DNA from: Anseranas semipalmata
Lineage: Eukaryota > Chordata > Aves > Anseriformes > Anseranatidae
Length of the DNA stretch: 64,000 nucleotides
Direction of reading: 5' to 3'
Assembly: GCA_013399115.1 (NCBI GenBank)
Contig: VXAA01003989.1
Coordinates: 891,889 to 955,888 of the forward strand
The notes below the pieces were generated by a model, which saw only the letters and a program-made list of their open reading frames with translations, was not told the DNA's origin and did not search any database. Shown piece by piece: positions 24,801 through 36,850 of the stretch (position 1 is the stretch's first letter; each line of letters opens with the position of its first letter). The translations under genes were made by a program, and so were the position numbers.

Positions 24801-27800
24801 ATTCATGAAATGGCACACAACATTTATTTTCAAAGTCCATAACTATAAGATGGCTAGGAGTAATTTGTGCCACATATATCAGTCAGATATGTGTGGCCCT
24901 GGCTCTGCTAATATAGCAATAATTCTTTTAGCTTGGTGAGGAAAATTCTTATTGCTGAAAAGCAAATTACAGCTGTCATTGAAAGACTTAAGAAATAATA
25001 TGCCCTCAGGATTGCTCGAGTGGACTGTTGCTCCACTGAGGAGCTCTGATGACATCAGAGAAATACTCATGCAATTTATTCATCTAATTGGAATTCCAAG
25101 ATGTAATATATATTGCATTTTGAAGGTGAAGTTATTTAATAATGAATGATTTTATAGAGTGTTCTAGTCTCTATATCATGTCCTTGCTCCTTCACCATTA
25201 TATTTATTAGGATCCTTTGCTCCCCTTGACTCTTTATTCTACATTTCCACCTCTGCTCATGTTTTTGATTCTTCTCTCAGCTCCTGAACCAGATGCTCCT
25301 GCTGTTTCTTGAAGCTTACTTTCTTTTTCTTTTAAATAAAACTGGAAAGCTTTGTGGGAATTGATGTTGAAATCTGGAGGAGGAAGAATGTTAAGATCTA
25401 CTCTCATCTTAATTTTGACCACTGCAGGTTTCAACAAGATCCTCTTCCCCTTCTTGCAGCTTCAAGACTTTAATTTTGCATAAATATTTATGAGCTCAAG
25501 AGTACATAATTACATTAGCATATTGTTATGTGCCTGTGTGTGTACACTTTTTAGGCTTATATACTTTTCTGTAATCCTCTAAAATTTTCTCATTAAATGA
25601 TAACTTCTCTTTTCTTACTACCATTTACATAATAGCTAAAAGTTTCTAAAATTGATAGGGTTTGAAATACTTTAATTTTCCAAATTCATTTGCAGAAATG
25701 CCACAGAAAATCTAATTTCCTTGAAAGTACTAATTACTCCTGAATATCAGGCCTACAAAAAGTTTCTCTGATTTGGCATCCCAAATCTTTAGCTACTTTG
25801 AGTCCTAGCAAAAGATATTAATTTCTCTTACAAAAGTATTGAAACAAGAGACCAAAGAACTGACTGGAGAGCAGAAATTCTATAGTATTTGGTCGTCTAT
25901 AGAATGGTAATTAAGTTCTCTTTCAGTTGTACATTTCAAGAAGATGAAATGTAGTGAAATAGGATGCTGTAATATGAGACTAAACTATGTAGGAAAGCTA
26001 ACAGTCTTCCTAAAAACAAAGCTAACACCAGTGTAGTTGGTGTTTTTTTTTTCTTTTTTTTAAACCTTGCATTTGTGTCTTTTGCTTAACTCCCCTTTTA
26101 ACAAACTGTTTTAAATGGGTGATGAACCTAGTAATGACCTAATCAAGGTTTTGATCCACAAAGTTCAAATGGCTTTGAAAAGAGGCAAACCAAATTTCTC
26201 CATCTGTGCTAGAAAGTGATAATGAAACATCAATCTGCCAAGACTGTTTTATTCACCTCTTGCCTAATACCTCATAGAATACTTCAGGAACTTCAAAAAT
26301 GATGAAACTTTTAGTTTGACTTGGATGAGAAAGTAGAGTGCAAATGTAATCACTCATGACAGTGATTTAATGACTCTAGGACTTCTGGGAGTAAGGCAAG
26401 GTGCAGAGGACAATGGCAAGATGTAGAGTGGAATGTGAAAGGAGCAGTGTTGACTATTGCTGAATACATGCATGTGAGGAGGTGAAATGATGTCAGGAAA
26501 CTATTAGAGGTGTGAAATATAAAGCAATGATGAACGATATCTCAATACCATGGTAGTATCACATTTCCTAATGTGTGTAATTCCCAAGCAATATGAAATA
26601 CATTAGATTTTGAGACTACTGAAGATACTGATTTTAGGATGATACGAATCTTGTGCACCACTCTGCACAGCCTGTCCCCGCAGTAGCATTGCTTTGGTCC
26701 AGCTCCCCACCCAGCTTACAAGGGTTCAGCTTGCAACCTCTCTGTTCCAGCAGAGAGGAAGAAAAGAGACTGGAGAAGGTTGCACTCTTTGTGCACCTTT
26801 TTGTTCCTCTCCCCTCTGATGGAAAGGGATGCTCCTTCTACTCCTCTGTAAAGAAGCTGGATCAGAGCTGGACTTCTGTGTTGTCATGGCCATAGCAGGA
26901 TTTGTGCTCCAGTGAAGTTTTATGCTTTTAGGAAGACTTTAGGGAGAGAGAAGGGGCACCATAACCACCATGTGTTATAGTGTCATCATTGGATGTAGTC
27001 TTCTTAGGGACATTTTCTAGCCACCGTCACATCATTAGTGAGAGTAGAGAAGTTCTGGCAACGTTAATTGAACCCTTGTCCAGAAGATTCAATAAGAGCA
27101 TATTTAGTGCTATCACACTAACATTATCATGTGAGATGCAAACACTATAACCCATCAACTTTTTTAATAGATAGCGAAAAGGATGTTTCTGTTTTAAACA
27201 GGAAACCAGCCAGGGTACATGGAACAGCTGGACAGCTGCCTGTATCACACTACTAAAGCAGCCATAGGCACTGGAGTCTCTGCTACACCCAGTCTGCCAT
27301 CAACCCTATAGCTTTGCAAGGCAGCCCAAGCAAACACGCTAACCCAGACAGAGTGATGAAACGTGGGTTCCTCCATGCTGCAGGGGCTCTGCTCCAACCA
27401 GACCTGACACCACACTTGCAGTATAGAAAGTATGGATGGATGATCTGGGGGGCCACCACATAATGCAAGCATCACCTTTGTGTCTTAATCTGTATGTTTA
27501 TATGGTACTCAGCATAGTCTTGATTTTGACTAGAAGCTTAAGACATGTAGCTAGAAGGATTAATCAGAGAAAAGAGTGCAAATGAAATGAGGCAAGTTTG
27601 TAGTATTTGAGTGGATCAAAGAGCCCTTTCTTCTTAATCGTTCCTCGGACAGTCATTCTTTTAGATGCAGTATCTTCTCATAAGTCAGAGTCTAACTGTG
27701 TCAGATTAGTACAAATGATTTCAGGGCAAACAAACATTTGCTAATGCGAGTTGTAGAACAAAGGACAGAATAAAAGGAAAACAGTTTTCTGTATTTAATC

Positions 27801-28440
27801 ATATATTTCCAGGTGTAAGAAAGACTAGCCCTTAAATACAGTGATGGTGCTGGAGTTGCACGTTTTAGCTTTCAGTTCACCAGTACAACAATCCTGGAGA
27901 GGAATGTAGAGAAACAGGTATATTTCTTACATAATTCATACATTGCTAGATCTGATGCTTGAAATATTGAGGTGTCTTATAAGAGAGTTGTCACAGCTTT
28001 CATACAAAACTAGAAAAATCAAATAAAAAAGTAATATTTTCTGCCACTCAAATGGCTTGCAAAGCTCATTATTTTCATGTTTTTTTTCCTGACAATCTTT
28101 TCACTAAGAGCATGTGGTTGAAAATAGAGGGGTAATTAGCATTAGCCCATTTATGAGAAACTGCCAGTGACAGAAGCTTATTTATTGTTGTGTACAATTA
28201 AAATATGATGTGAACACATGAGAATTTACATTAAAACAAGATTGCAGCTTGTCAGCAGTTTTCTTTGTTCAGCTGTGTGTTTATTAGGCTACAGCTGCTC
28301 ACCTACTTTTATATGACTTTATAATAATAGTAGCAATGTCTTCATTATTAGAGATGTCTAAACCAGTTTGATTACACAACATACAAAGAAAAAGTATATC
28401 TGATATCATCTTTGTTAAAGAACTAGATCTGGAAGTAAGA
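18877..28440 (+). other. ULK4 intron stretch: no recognised gene
   Basis: About 9.5 kb of AT-rich intronic sequence. A stretch at about 19110-19240, rich in TTTAAA/TAATTT words, has the look of conserved non-coding DNA, but this cannot be judged from one sequence. A (TTTG)n repeat lies at 20895-20920 and an AAAC-type repeat near 24184-24200. No open frame has a recognisable translation. Confidence 0.55.
20895..20920. repeat. (TTTG)n tetranucleotide repeat
   Basis: A T-run passes into about four TTTG units, a short intronic microsatellite. Confidence 0.8.
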
Positions 28441-28481
28441 TTATATATATATATATATGTATATGTACAGACACATATATA
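28441..28481. repeat. (TA)n-rich microsatellite
   Basis: About nine TA units run into TG/TA-mixed sequence (GTATATGTA) and a second shorter ATATATA. Confidence 0.85.
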
Positions 28482-28509
28482 AAGGCCTTCCTGTCTCACC
28501 TCTTTATTG

Positions 28510-28586
28510 TTTTTTTTATATATATATATATATTTATTTATTTATTTATTCTTTGGAGTAAGTGTATTTATTCTTTGGAGTAAGTG
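28510..28586. repeat. Poly-T / (TA)n / (TTTA)n compound repeat with 22-bp tandem duplication
   Basis: T8 is followed by about ten TA units and then TTTA units to 28550. The last part, TATTTATT plus CTTTGGAGTAAGTG (28543-28564), is repeated perfectly at 28565-28586. This is a clean 22-bp tandem duplication, probably from replication slippage. Confidence 0.88.
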
Positions 28587-28702
28587 TTGTTTATGCATAG
28601 CACCTAAGGTGATTTATGTAGATCATTTTGCTGGTTTTATTAGACAACTTTAGTAGCTTTAAAAATAAAAAACTTGAGACCTGTGAGAAACAAAACACTT
28701 GC

Positions 28703-28770
28703 ATTCTTGTTCTTGTTCTTTATTCTTGTTCCTTATCCTTATTCCTTATTCTTATTCCTGTTCCTATTCT
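28703..28770. repeat. Imperfect pyrimidine-rich repeat of TTCTTG/TTCCTTA units
   Basis: This is a run of 6-7 bp units varying between TTCTTG, TTCCTTA and TTCTTA, a degenerate satellite of about eleven copies. It supplies the Ser/Cys/Leu-rich start of the open frame at 28699-29172, so that frame is not evidence of a gene. Confidence 0.8.
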
Positions 28771-31700
28771 GTCATTATACAAAGTGATTTCTGCAGCATA
28801 GTAGTTGCTCTCTATAGTTGCATACGAGGATCTTTGGATCTGGTAGTCCTGCTATTGAGAAGAGGGTCAGCTTCTTCATGGTCCTTGGCTTTTAGGTGCA
28901 TAATGTGGGGAGGTTACAGCGAAATATCCACACCCTTTTCTGACTCCTGTAATTGGGTGGGGAGTATTTCAGAGCCTACAGAGAGGAAAGCAAAAGGTTC
29001 ATCTGTCTTTCGTGCCCCGCTGACACACTGCATCCTGAAGGAAAACATGGCAAAAATCAGGGCCCTTATTTCCTTCTGGCCTCGAGGTGTGATCGAGCAT
29101 AGGGGAGCCGTCAGCGAGTCCCAGTCACAAGATGTAAAAGAAGGTTCTGGGAACCTTCCTGGAGCACTCTGAGATGAAAGATTTTCTTCTTTTAGGAGTG
29201 AAACTGGGTCATTATAACTTCATTGTGCAGAGGGGACTTACCAGTGCTATTAATGCGTGTTAATATGGTTCACATTGTTCTCCAAAACGGAGAAAATACT
29301 GGTCGTAGTAATTTCATAGATTTCTTTTGCAGTCATTTTGTGCAAGTCTAGCTATCGCATGAGCTTTCTGAAAAGATAGGTAGTGACTGGCACAGCTTTA
29401 TTGATGGCTGTGTCTCTCTTTCAGCTGTTGCATTTCTGTCTAGAGGATTTTATTTCTCATGCTCATCACTGTGCACAGAAGTAGAGTTGTAGCCCATGAC
29501 TTTGAACAGAATCTTAGCCTCGATTTCTGGAGCAAAAGCAGGAAGAATGAGCAAGGACTGGTCACCATTAAAATTAAGACCTTAAGCACATGTGCCAGGT
29601 TAATGTGAAAAGGAAGAACTGTGCTTAAGTGATTTCTTGTGATTGGCCTGATGGGAAGCAAGATTTCCTTTCTTCAGCTTGCTGATGTCTGTCAAAATAG
29701 TTTTCATGCAGGTTCCACAACCAGTATTTGTTACTTTTGCCTCAGATGGAAAAGCAATGAAATGTTACTTGTTTGGGAAGCATCCGAGTACCCCTGGTGC
29801 TGTGATGGCAGTCAGTCTGGAACATACAGCAAATGCTTGGTGCTACCTTCAGTATGTAATGTTCAAATTACTATAATTTTTTTGTTTGGGAGTTGAAGAA
29901 GAAAGTTGTGTGTGTTTGCTTCTTGTTACCTTTGCTGTTATTTCCTTTAGAGAAAAGTTTCTGAAGAACCATAATGTCTCACTGCCCTGTATGAACATGG
30001 CAATTCAGTTTAAATGCCGAGCAGTACTTACAGATGTGATCTACATTCATCATTTCTGACGTTCATGACATACTTCTGCCATTTTTTATCTAAATATGGA
30101 ATCATTGACATTGATTTAAATGAGTTACATTTTTCAGAAATTATTTCATTTGTATAAAATAATTTATTTAAGGATATCTGGATATTCTAATGCCAGAAGT
30201 TATGTTGTTTCTAGTTAAGTAATTGCAGGTATCAATAATGCTGTAGAATTATACCGCACAATAATCATCTCCTTGTAGTACTTTCCTAATTCATGTCTGT
30301 CCTCCAAACCATTTGGGTGGATATATGGACAGAAATTTTTGAGTGACACTGTTAGTGGTTTGCCCTCTGATGGCATTTTTACCTTCGCAGTTTTTGGTCA
30401 AATCTGGTTATTAATTTAAAAATGTGGAACAGGTCATAATAATCTTTATACACCCCTGCAAAGTCACAAAGAAAAAAAGCCACAAATGTTTTATGTTCTC
30501 ACATTTGAAAACTGAGGTTTAAAAACCCCATAGTTTTAACATTGTAGAAGTCACTCACTAATGACTGTTTAATCACAGGGTTAAAACTAACTGTGATCTA
30601 AAGCAAAGAATGAAGGAAGAGGAGAGGTGAGAAAAAAGCAGATGGAAATAGCACTATACAAGAGCATCTGATGTTAACCTTGGATAGCAAAATTATTTGG
30701 GAGGGATTTTTGCTATCCTTCAGTGTATAGAAATGAGACAAATACAATACTCCAAAAGTGCTGTTGCACCCTTCTGTTTTCAAAGGAAGAAAGGCAACTA
30801 GATAAGTGTCATTGAAACACAGGGTGATTTAGGCATAGTTCTTGTAAACTTGAATTTTAAGTAGTATCAATTAAAACTTAATCTACTGTCTTCTCAGTGG
30901 AATTTCTGTATTTTCTTTAATGTTTTTATTTTATTACAGTGACTTATTTTTAACTCTTCAAAATGTCAAATATGCTCTGCTGTCAAATATAACTGATGAC
31001 TGGTATACTTGCAGTCAAGTGTACTAGAAATGCAGAAGAGAGAGCAAAGTGATACTGTGTTATGAAAACCTCCGTGCGTATCTCCTAAGAAACTCTGCCT
31101 TCAGTTATGTGTATATTTGCAGTTTTGCTGGAGAGAGAGTCTGTGCAAGCGTTTTTTGTTTCCATGTTTATTCTGTTTCACATTGCTATAATCCACACTT
31201 TTAGTCTTGTTGAGCCATCATATCAAAGCAAAAGTCAAATACTATCTTATAATATTTAGGCTAATTCAGGATCCAGGTAAGCAAACTTTGGCTCAAACTT
31301 GGGAATTGGTAGTGAAACTCAAAGCCAGTGTTTATTTTTCTATAGCTATTGTGGAAACAACAATGAATATTCATAGAATGTAATGTAAGTGTCAAAAATC
31401 ATTTTCAGTGGTCATTTATAAAACTGTATAATGTTCCTCTTTACTGAAACTGCTGTCTGTTAGGTAAACTGTATTTATGCAAGTATGAAAAGTTTCAAGA
31501 AAGGAAATGTATGATTTTGTGGCAGCTTATATTTTTATCAGTTCATTTGCTTTTTAATTTTGAATGGAAGAACTGTAGTGTTGTAATCCATACTTTAAAA
31601 ATATTTAAGATAAAAAACTTCCTATCTACCTACCTAATCTAACTTACAGCTGAAGCTTTCAGCCTCAACTTAACTGTAGAGCTGAGCACAACTTTATGGA

Positions 31701-34700
31701 AAGAAAAAATGCAGAGTACACATTTGAAGTTGGTGAGTCTGCCTTCCTAACTTAATGACCCTGATTTCTATTTACATTAAACTAACATTGGTTTATTGGT
31801 CAAAGAAAAAGACTGGGGAGAAAAGGGATCAGGCCAAATAAAGTAGCATTGGAAGGAAAGAGTTTTGGCATAAAAGAGAAAGTTTTAATCTTAAATGAAG
31901 ACTTTATTTCATTTTTAGTTATTTTAAACATTTGTCCTTTATGAAATTCAGTCAAATTTGAAACAGAATTGTTGTTTAGAAACAACATGCTAATGTTGGA
32001 GACTTTCAAAGGTCTGTTCTTGGTTGGTTTGATTCTGTAGATGTTATAGGGTTTATTATATCAGGGAGAACACACTTCACCAGTTAATCTACATTAATAA
32101 TTAGGTGGATCTTTAATAACTTTCAAACTCTTTCCCCTATTTCTATTGTTAGTCCAAAAAAACGTGCTCTGTTTCTGTAGGAACTTCTTTGGTTTTTCAC
32201 TGGCAGATTCAAAGCAAAATGTAATATTATGTAAGTGCTGATATATCTGCAAGTAGAAACTAGAGAGGTCATTGGGTTTCTGGCAGGATGAAATTTCCCT
32301 GTGGTATCATTTATCCAGTTATCAGAGAAGCATCTCTGTAAAATGTCTGTGTTTAATTGAGGTAATCATTTGAAACCACCTGTCTGCCTTGATCAAGGTC
32401 ATACGCAGACTTGTTCATTCAGCTATTTCGCCCTTTGGTAAATCAGTGGAGATGGTTTCTTCTTGCAATTCAACACAAAATATCAAAGTATTTATTACAG
32501 CCTTAAACCTCTTCCAACTCCTACACAAGTGCTGACTAATCCTAACAATAGATGGCGATGCACAGTTCATTATGCAAGGAAGGGTGCTCTCATCACTCCT
32601 CTAGGACCATAAACTTGCACATTACCTATTCCTTGGGGCAGCTGCATCTTGGAGCTGTCTGTAGGTCAAAGCTGGCCTGTTGCAGCTGCAGAGTGTTTTT
32701 CAGACTGCAGCAGCTTGGGGTTTTGTCAAATTAAAGTCTAGAGAAATTGTCAGGATTACTGCTGCTCGGTGGTCTGAGCAGAAAGGATGCTTTATTAGAA
32801 AAATTACATTTTCTCAGCTTTGAGGAAAGAAGTAAAAAAAAGAATCTGTTCTAGAGTTGCTCAAGACAACTATTATGAGAATATATGAGCATATTTTAGT
32901 CTACGCCTGGAAACAGAAAACTGTGGAAACAGCACATCTTCTGGAATAGTGGCACTGAATTGTACCAGCATCCAGCTGTTTGTTCAGCATGTACACATGA
33001 GAAAGCCTTCAGTTGTACAAATAGCTTTCTAGAATTTGTGAAAGGGACTGGGCCCTTGGATTGCTTTGCCATTGTGTGCCGCTGACTGTTCCGTGGTTTA
33101 CATTTTACATTCCTACTGGGCCTGGGTGGTGAGTGCCCGTTTGGTTATATTGGAAGTTCTTGAAGCATTTCACAAGATTTCTTTCTGGTTGGTAGTGACA
33201 ATTCACACACTGTACTTGGAATGGCTTTTGAGACATCTTTAATGGATTGGGATTCGTGATTGTATATTCCTACTTTGTTTGCACAGAGGGAGATCACATA
33301 AAGTTTAAAGGAAAGTCAAAATGGAATAAGAAGGATGATCAGAATTTAAATCTAGCAAAATGAAAGTTTTGCTTTGTTTAGGCAAGAAGATGGGAAGTAG
33401 TAGCCTTTCCTTAGACCCCCTACTTTTGTAGAGACAGACCGCATCTGACTAGTACAGTTCTGAATCTGACCGTAGCCCTAAGACTCAGTTCAGAAGCTTA
33501 GGTTTCTAATGCCTTAATGACAGGCTGTCACTAGAGCAGAATAGGGCAGCTTGATTATTGTGTGGAGCAGACAGAAAACGATGACTGCCTGCTGATTCAC
33601 TTGGTATTGCTTTTTGGTGACAAATAGAAGCTAATTCAAGATTTCAGATTTTTACTTGTAAGACTTTGGGTGAGTCCCAGACCATCATTGGCTTCTGACC
33701 CATCCAAGTTTTATACCTTGTTGCAAGCGGCCAGTCTTGTGTGTTGAAAGCATGCTAATCTGTAATTTTTTTGCACATCATTTTTGGCCTTGATAACTTT
33801 GCCTGCTCCATCTTCTGCTCAGAAAAGTGAAACTGATTTGGTTTCTGTTAATCTCACTTCCAAGCATTTTTTAATTTTTTTACCTCTAGAGCCATAGGAT
33901 TTTCAACAGACACTGTCAACTTGAAACAACAAAATCATTTTTAACATTACATACTGAGGCTTCTGCCAATTATTCTGATATGATCAGAATATTTTACTTA
34001 GTCATTTTTGGTTGTTTTAGCTAACATGGGTAGTAATAGTATTGAAGTAAAATTCCTGATTCCCAATCCTGTAATCTGACCACAGGAAGTAATGCTGTAT
34101 TAGAGTTGTACAACAGTATAGTTTAATGGAAAAAAAGGCATACAGGCAGGTGTTAAACTGGTGTATATGAAATACTATTCCTTATAGATACTATAGGACA
34201 ATAAGTATTCTCAATTCAATTATTAGAAGACTATTGGCATTAAGGATATTAAATTAATCAGAACTAACCTTTTGTTCCTGTCAAAATGACCATTGATATC
34301 AAATGCATGTGTTGATCCAAAGTACCATTATCTCAAGGAAATTGAAATAATGTGGTTACAATAAACTTGAAAAGGTCAGCAAATGTTAGCACAGTCCTCC
34401 ATACTCTCTTGTTTATACCATTTTGTCATCTTTCTACAGAATGGTAGACCACTATTAGAGAGGGCAGGTTTTAGTGCATATTTGATGGGATGAAGAGTTA
34501 AAATCTATTCCAGAAAAGCCATACAACTAATTATATGCACTGCAGAACAATAATATTGTTGTCTCTTACAAATAGATTCCATGCTGAGATAGCTTCATCT
34601 TAGCGTGAAAATTGAGATGCAAACTAGAGATAATTTGTATTTTGAGATGTTGTTGCATAAATATTATGAGAAATTTGTTCAACGTTTTTTTGGTAGCACA

Positions 34701-36611
34701 GCTCTGCTGTTCTTTTGTAAAATTAACCACATAACAATCTTCCAAGACACAGATGCAGCATGAAATAGGCTTTCTTATTTATTTAAGCACTTCCCACTTT
34801 CACTAGACTAAGAAAGGTGCAAGTCAAGTAATCTAGCAAAGTGTCAGTGACACAGCAGAGCTGCACCAGTTTGTACAAGCTAAAAAGTACTACTGTGTTA
34901 GTCCAAAAGTGCCGGGTGTGGGGAACTCCTACATCCTATTGAAGTTAGTAGACTTCGGGCTTGCCCACTGCCTTGCCTGATTAGGCCCACAAGCTCAGCA
35001 TTCCTATTTTTCAGATATAAAGACAAACTGCTACTTCATACTAGTGAGAGAAAGCTATGGCTGGTATTTAGAAGTGCATTACGAGTCTCTATCTACCTCT
35101 CGTTATTCTGTATTGCAGATATGTAAGCTGAAAATATCAGTAGATCTAAAATATTGTTTTAAATATAAAACAATTTTTGATAGACGAAGTTGAATGGCAA
35201 TTACAGGAGCCAAGCTTTTTGATCAGTATATCTAAATTGTATTTTACTAAATAATGGAATGGGTGTAGGACTTAACAGTGGAGATGTGTTCAGAAGACCA
35301 ATTTGAAGATTATCCATATTGGCTTGTGAGGCACCCTGATGTCCCTTCCCATGGGGAATATAAGCGCTTAGAAAGAAGAGAAGGATGAGACTGGGGCCAG
35401 TGAGACCAGCTTACTGGTATAATGCATGGCTGAATCAAATATTTTTGGTACTTAACAAGTAATGGTTCTTCATTTGCACATTGATATGTTTACAAACAGT
35501 GGTTAGTTCCATTTTTATTGGAAGTGCTATATTCTTATTCTTAACCATGCCCTTAGAAATTTTTTTTACAAGAATATATTCCTCCTTGCACCAATCCCTT
35601 CCACCCACACACCCTGCATATGCACACAGTAATTTAGCATGACATTCAGAAAGAAAAAACACCATTTACAATCAAGACATTATGTTTTAAAATTCAGATT
35701 ATAGAAGTTCAGTGCCTGAATTTGCATAGAAAATGTCTGGTTTGCATAATAACTTGAAATCTATTTTCCTTCTCTAATATTTGGTTTTAAACTCTATTTA
35801 ATCATATTTCTTTCTGGAAGCCACCTTTCTGGAAGCGAAGTATTAATACTTAATTCTGGTCAAAATATTTGGGCTGGTTATTTTCCATCCTCTTGGACTG
35901 CAGTCGGATCTTCTGCATACCTCTGGGATCCAGATGATTTTCCCCCATTCTCACTTTGTTTTACCAATTATTCATGCCCTTCTGGTGGAGTTAATAATGG
36001 ACATTGGGAACTAAGTTTGAATCTCGGCTGAGGCTGCAGTGAGTACTCTCTGTAGACCAGTAAGTTAACTTTGCGGCTTTTTTTAGACGACTTATTTTGT
36101 AAGGATTTTTCCAGCCTGTCATAATAGCATCAAAAATGTCCTTCTGTTCAGTCAGCAAGGACTTTGTATGTATGACACACTGTAGCCAAACTGTACTCTC
36201 CTCAGAAGCATATAATTTAAAGTGTCAGGAAATTGTGGGTTAGTGTTTGTAAAAAATCAGGCACATTAAAGTAACTCTCACAAGCCCCTCTGATTCTTAG
36301 GATTTTCTTTCTCTCCATAGATAACGTTTAGCTATGTAATTACCTTCTGTGGAGAGAGAATTTATTTTCACCCCTAAACCTTCAGTGTTTTTTCTTAACT
36401 TAGTGTTTCAGTGAACAATAATTTCTTAAAAAAGATCAACAATTCTGTAACTTCAGAAGTGAAATATGCGCATGTCTGCGAACAATCTAGTCCAAATACA
36501 ATACTGCAGGCTTACCTGCATCAATACAGATGTCAGAATGTGAATTATGGGAGGTAGTGTGTGTATCCTGGTTTTCTTATTACAGAAAAATATTACAGAA
36601 ACAGAATGATT
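28771..36611 (+). other. ULK4 intron stretch: no recognised gene
   Basis: This is AT-rich intron with isolated GC-richer segments (28880-29170, 32550-32720). No exon, RNA gene or transposon is supported. The segment 34905-35005 (GTGCCGGGTGTGGGG... CCTATTGAAGTTAGTAGAC) recalls interspersed amniote repeats with a 'TTGAAGTCAATGGGAG' core, but too weakly to call. Confidence 0.5.
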
Positions 36612-36850
36612 CAAAGACTTGGGGGTTTTAGTTACTTGAAAAGATTAGATCTGGGAGGACTGTATTCTTTAGGAAAGAGTAGACTAAAGGACTGTACTGA
36701 TTTATTTTGAATCCTCAGAAGATGAGAAAGGATGAGTTATCAGGTTGTTTAAATAAAGTAAGACCAGTACAGGGAGGTACATTCATTTCTTTGAAAGGAG
36801 ATGGGGACTAAAGAAATGCATATAGATTTCATTTCACTTAGAAAATAGCT
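36612..36850 (+). mobile_element. Possible decayed CR1/L3-type LINE 3' segment
   Basis: Words such as CAAAGACTTGGGGGTTTTAG and AGGAAAGAGTAGACTAAAGG recall the 3' ORF end of amniote CR1/L3 elements, where the protein reads approximately 'RLGLFSLEKRRLRGD'. The likeness is patchy, with insertions and stops, and the boundaries are guesses. It may be the same class as the better preserved relic at 49.6 kb. Confidence 0.35.

Noticed and set aside
25234..25437. 67-codon minus-strand frame resembling a soluble helical protein
   Set aside because: No similarity recalled; no poly(A), target-site duplication or splice evidence for a pseudogene or exon.
28699..29172. 157-codon + strand open frame
   Set aside because: Its first quarter is the translated TTCTTG/TTCCTTA array and the rest matches nothing; no splice or promoter context.
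33655..33700. MIR-like words (ACTTTGGGTGAGTCCCAGACC)
   Set aside because: Only one short patch resembles a MIR core and the flanks do not continue the match.
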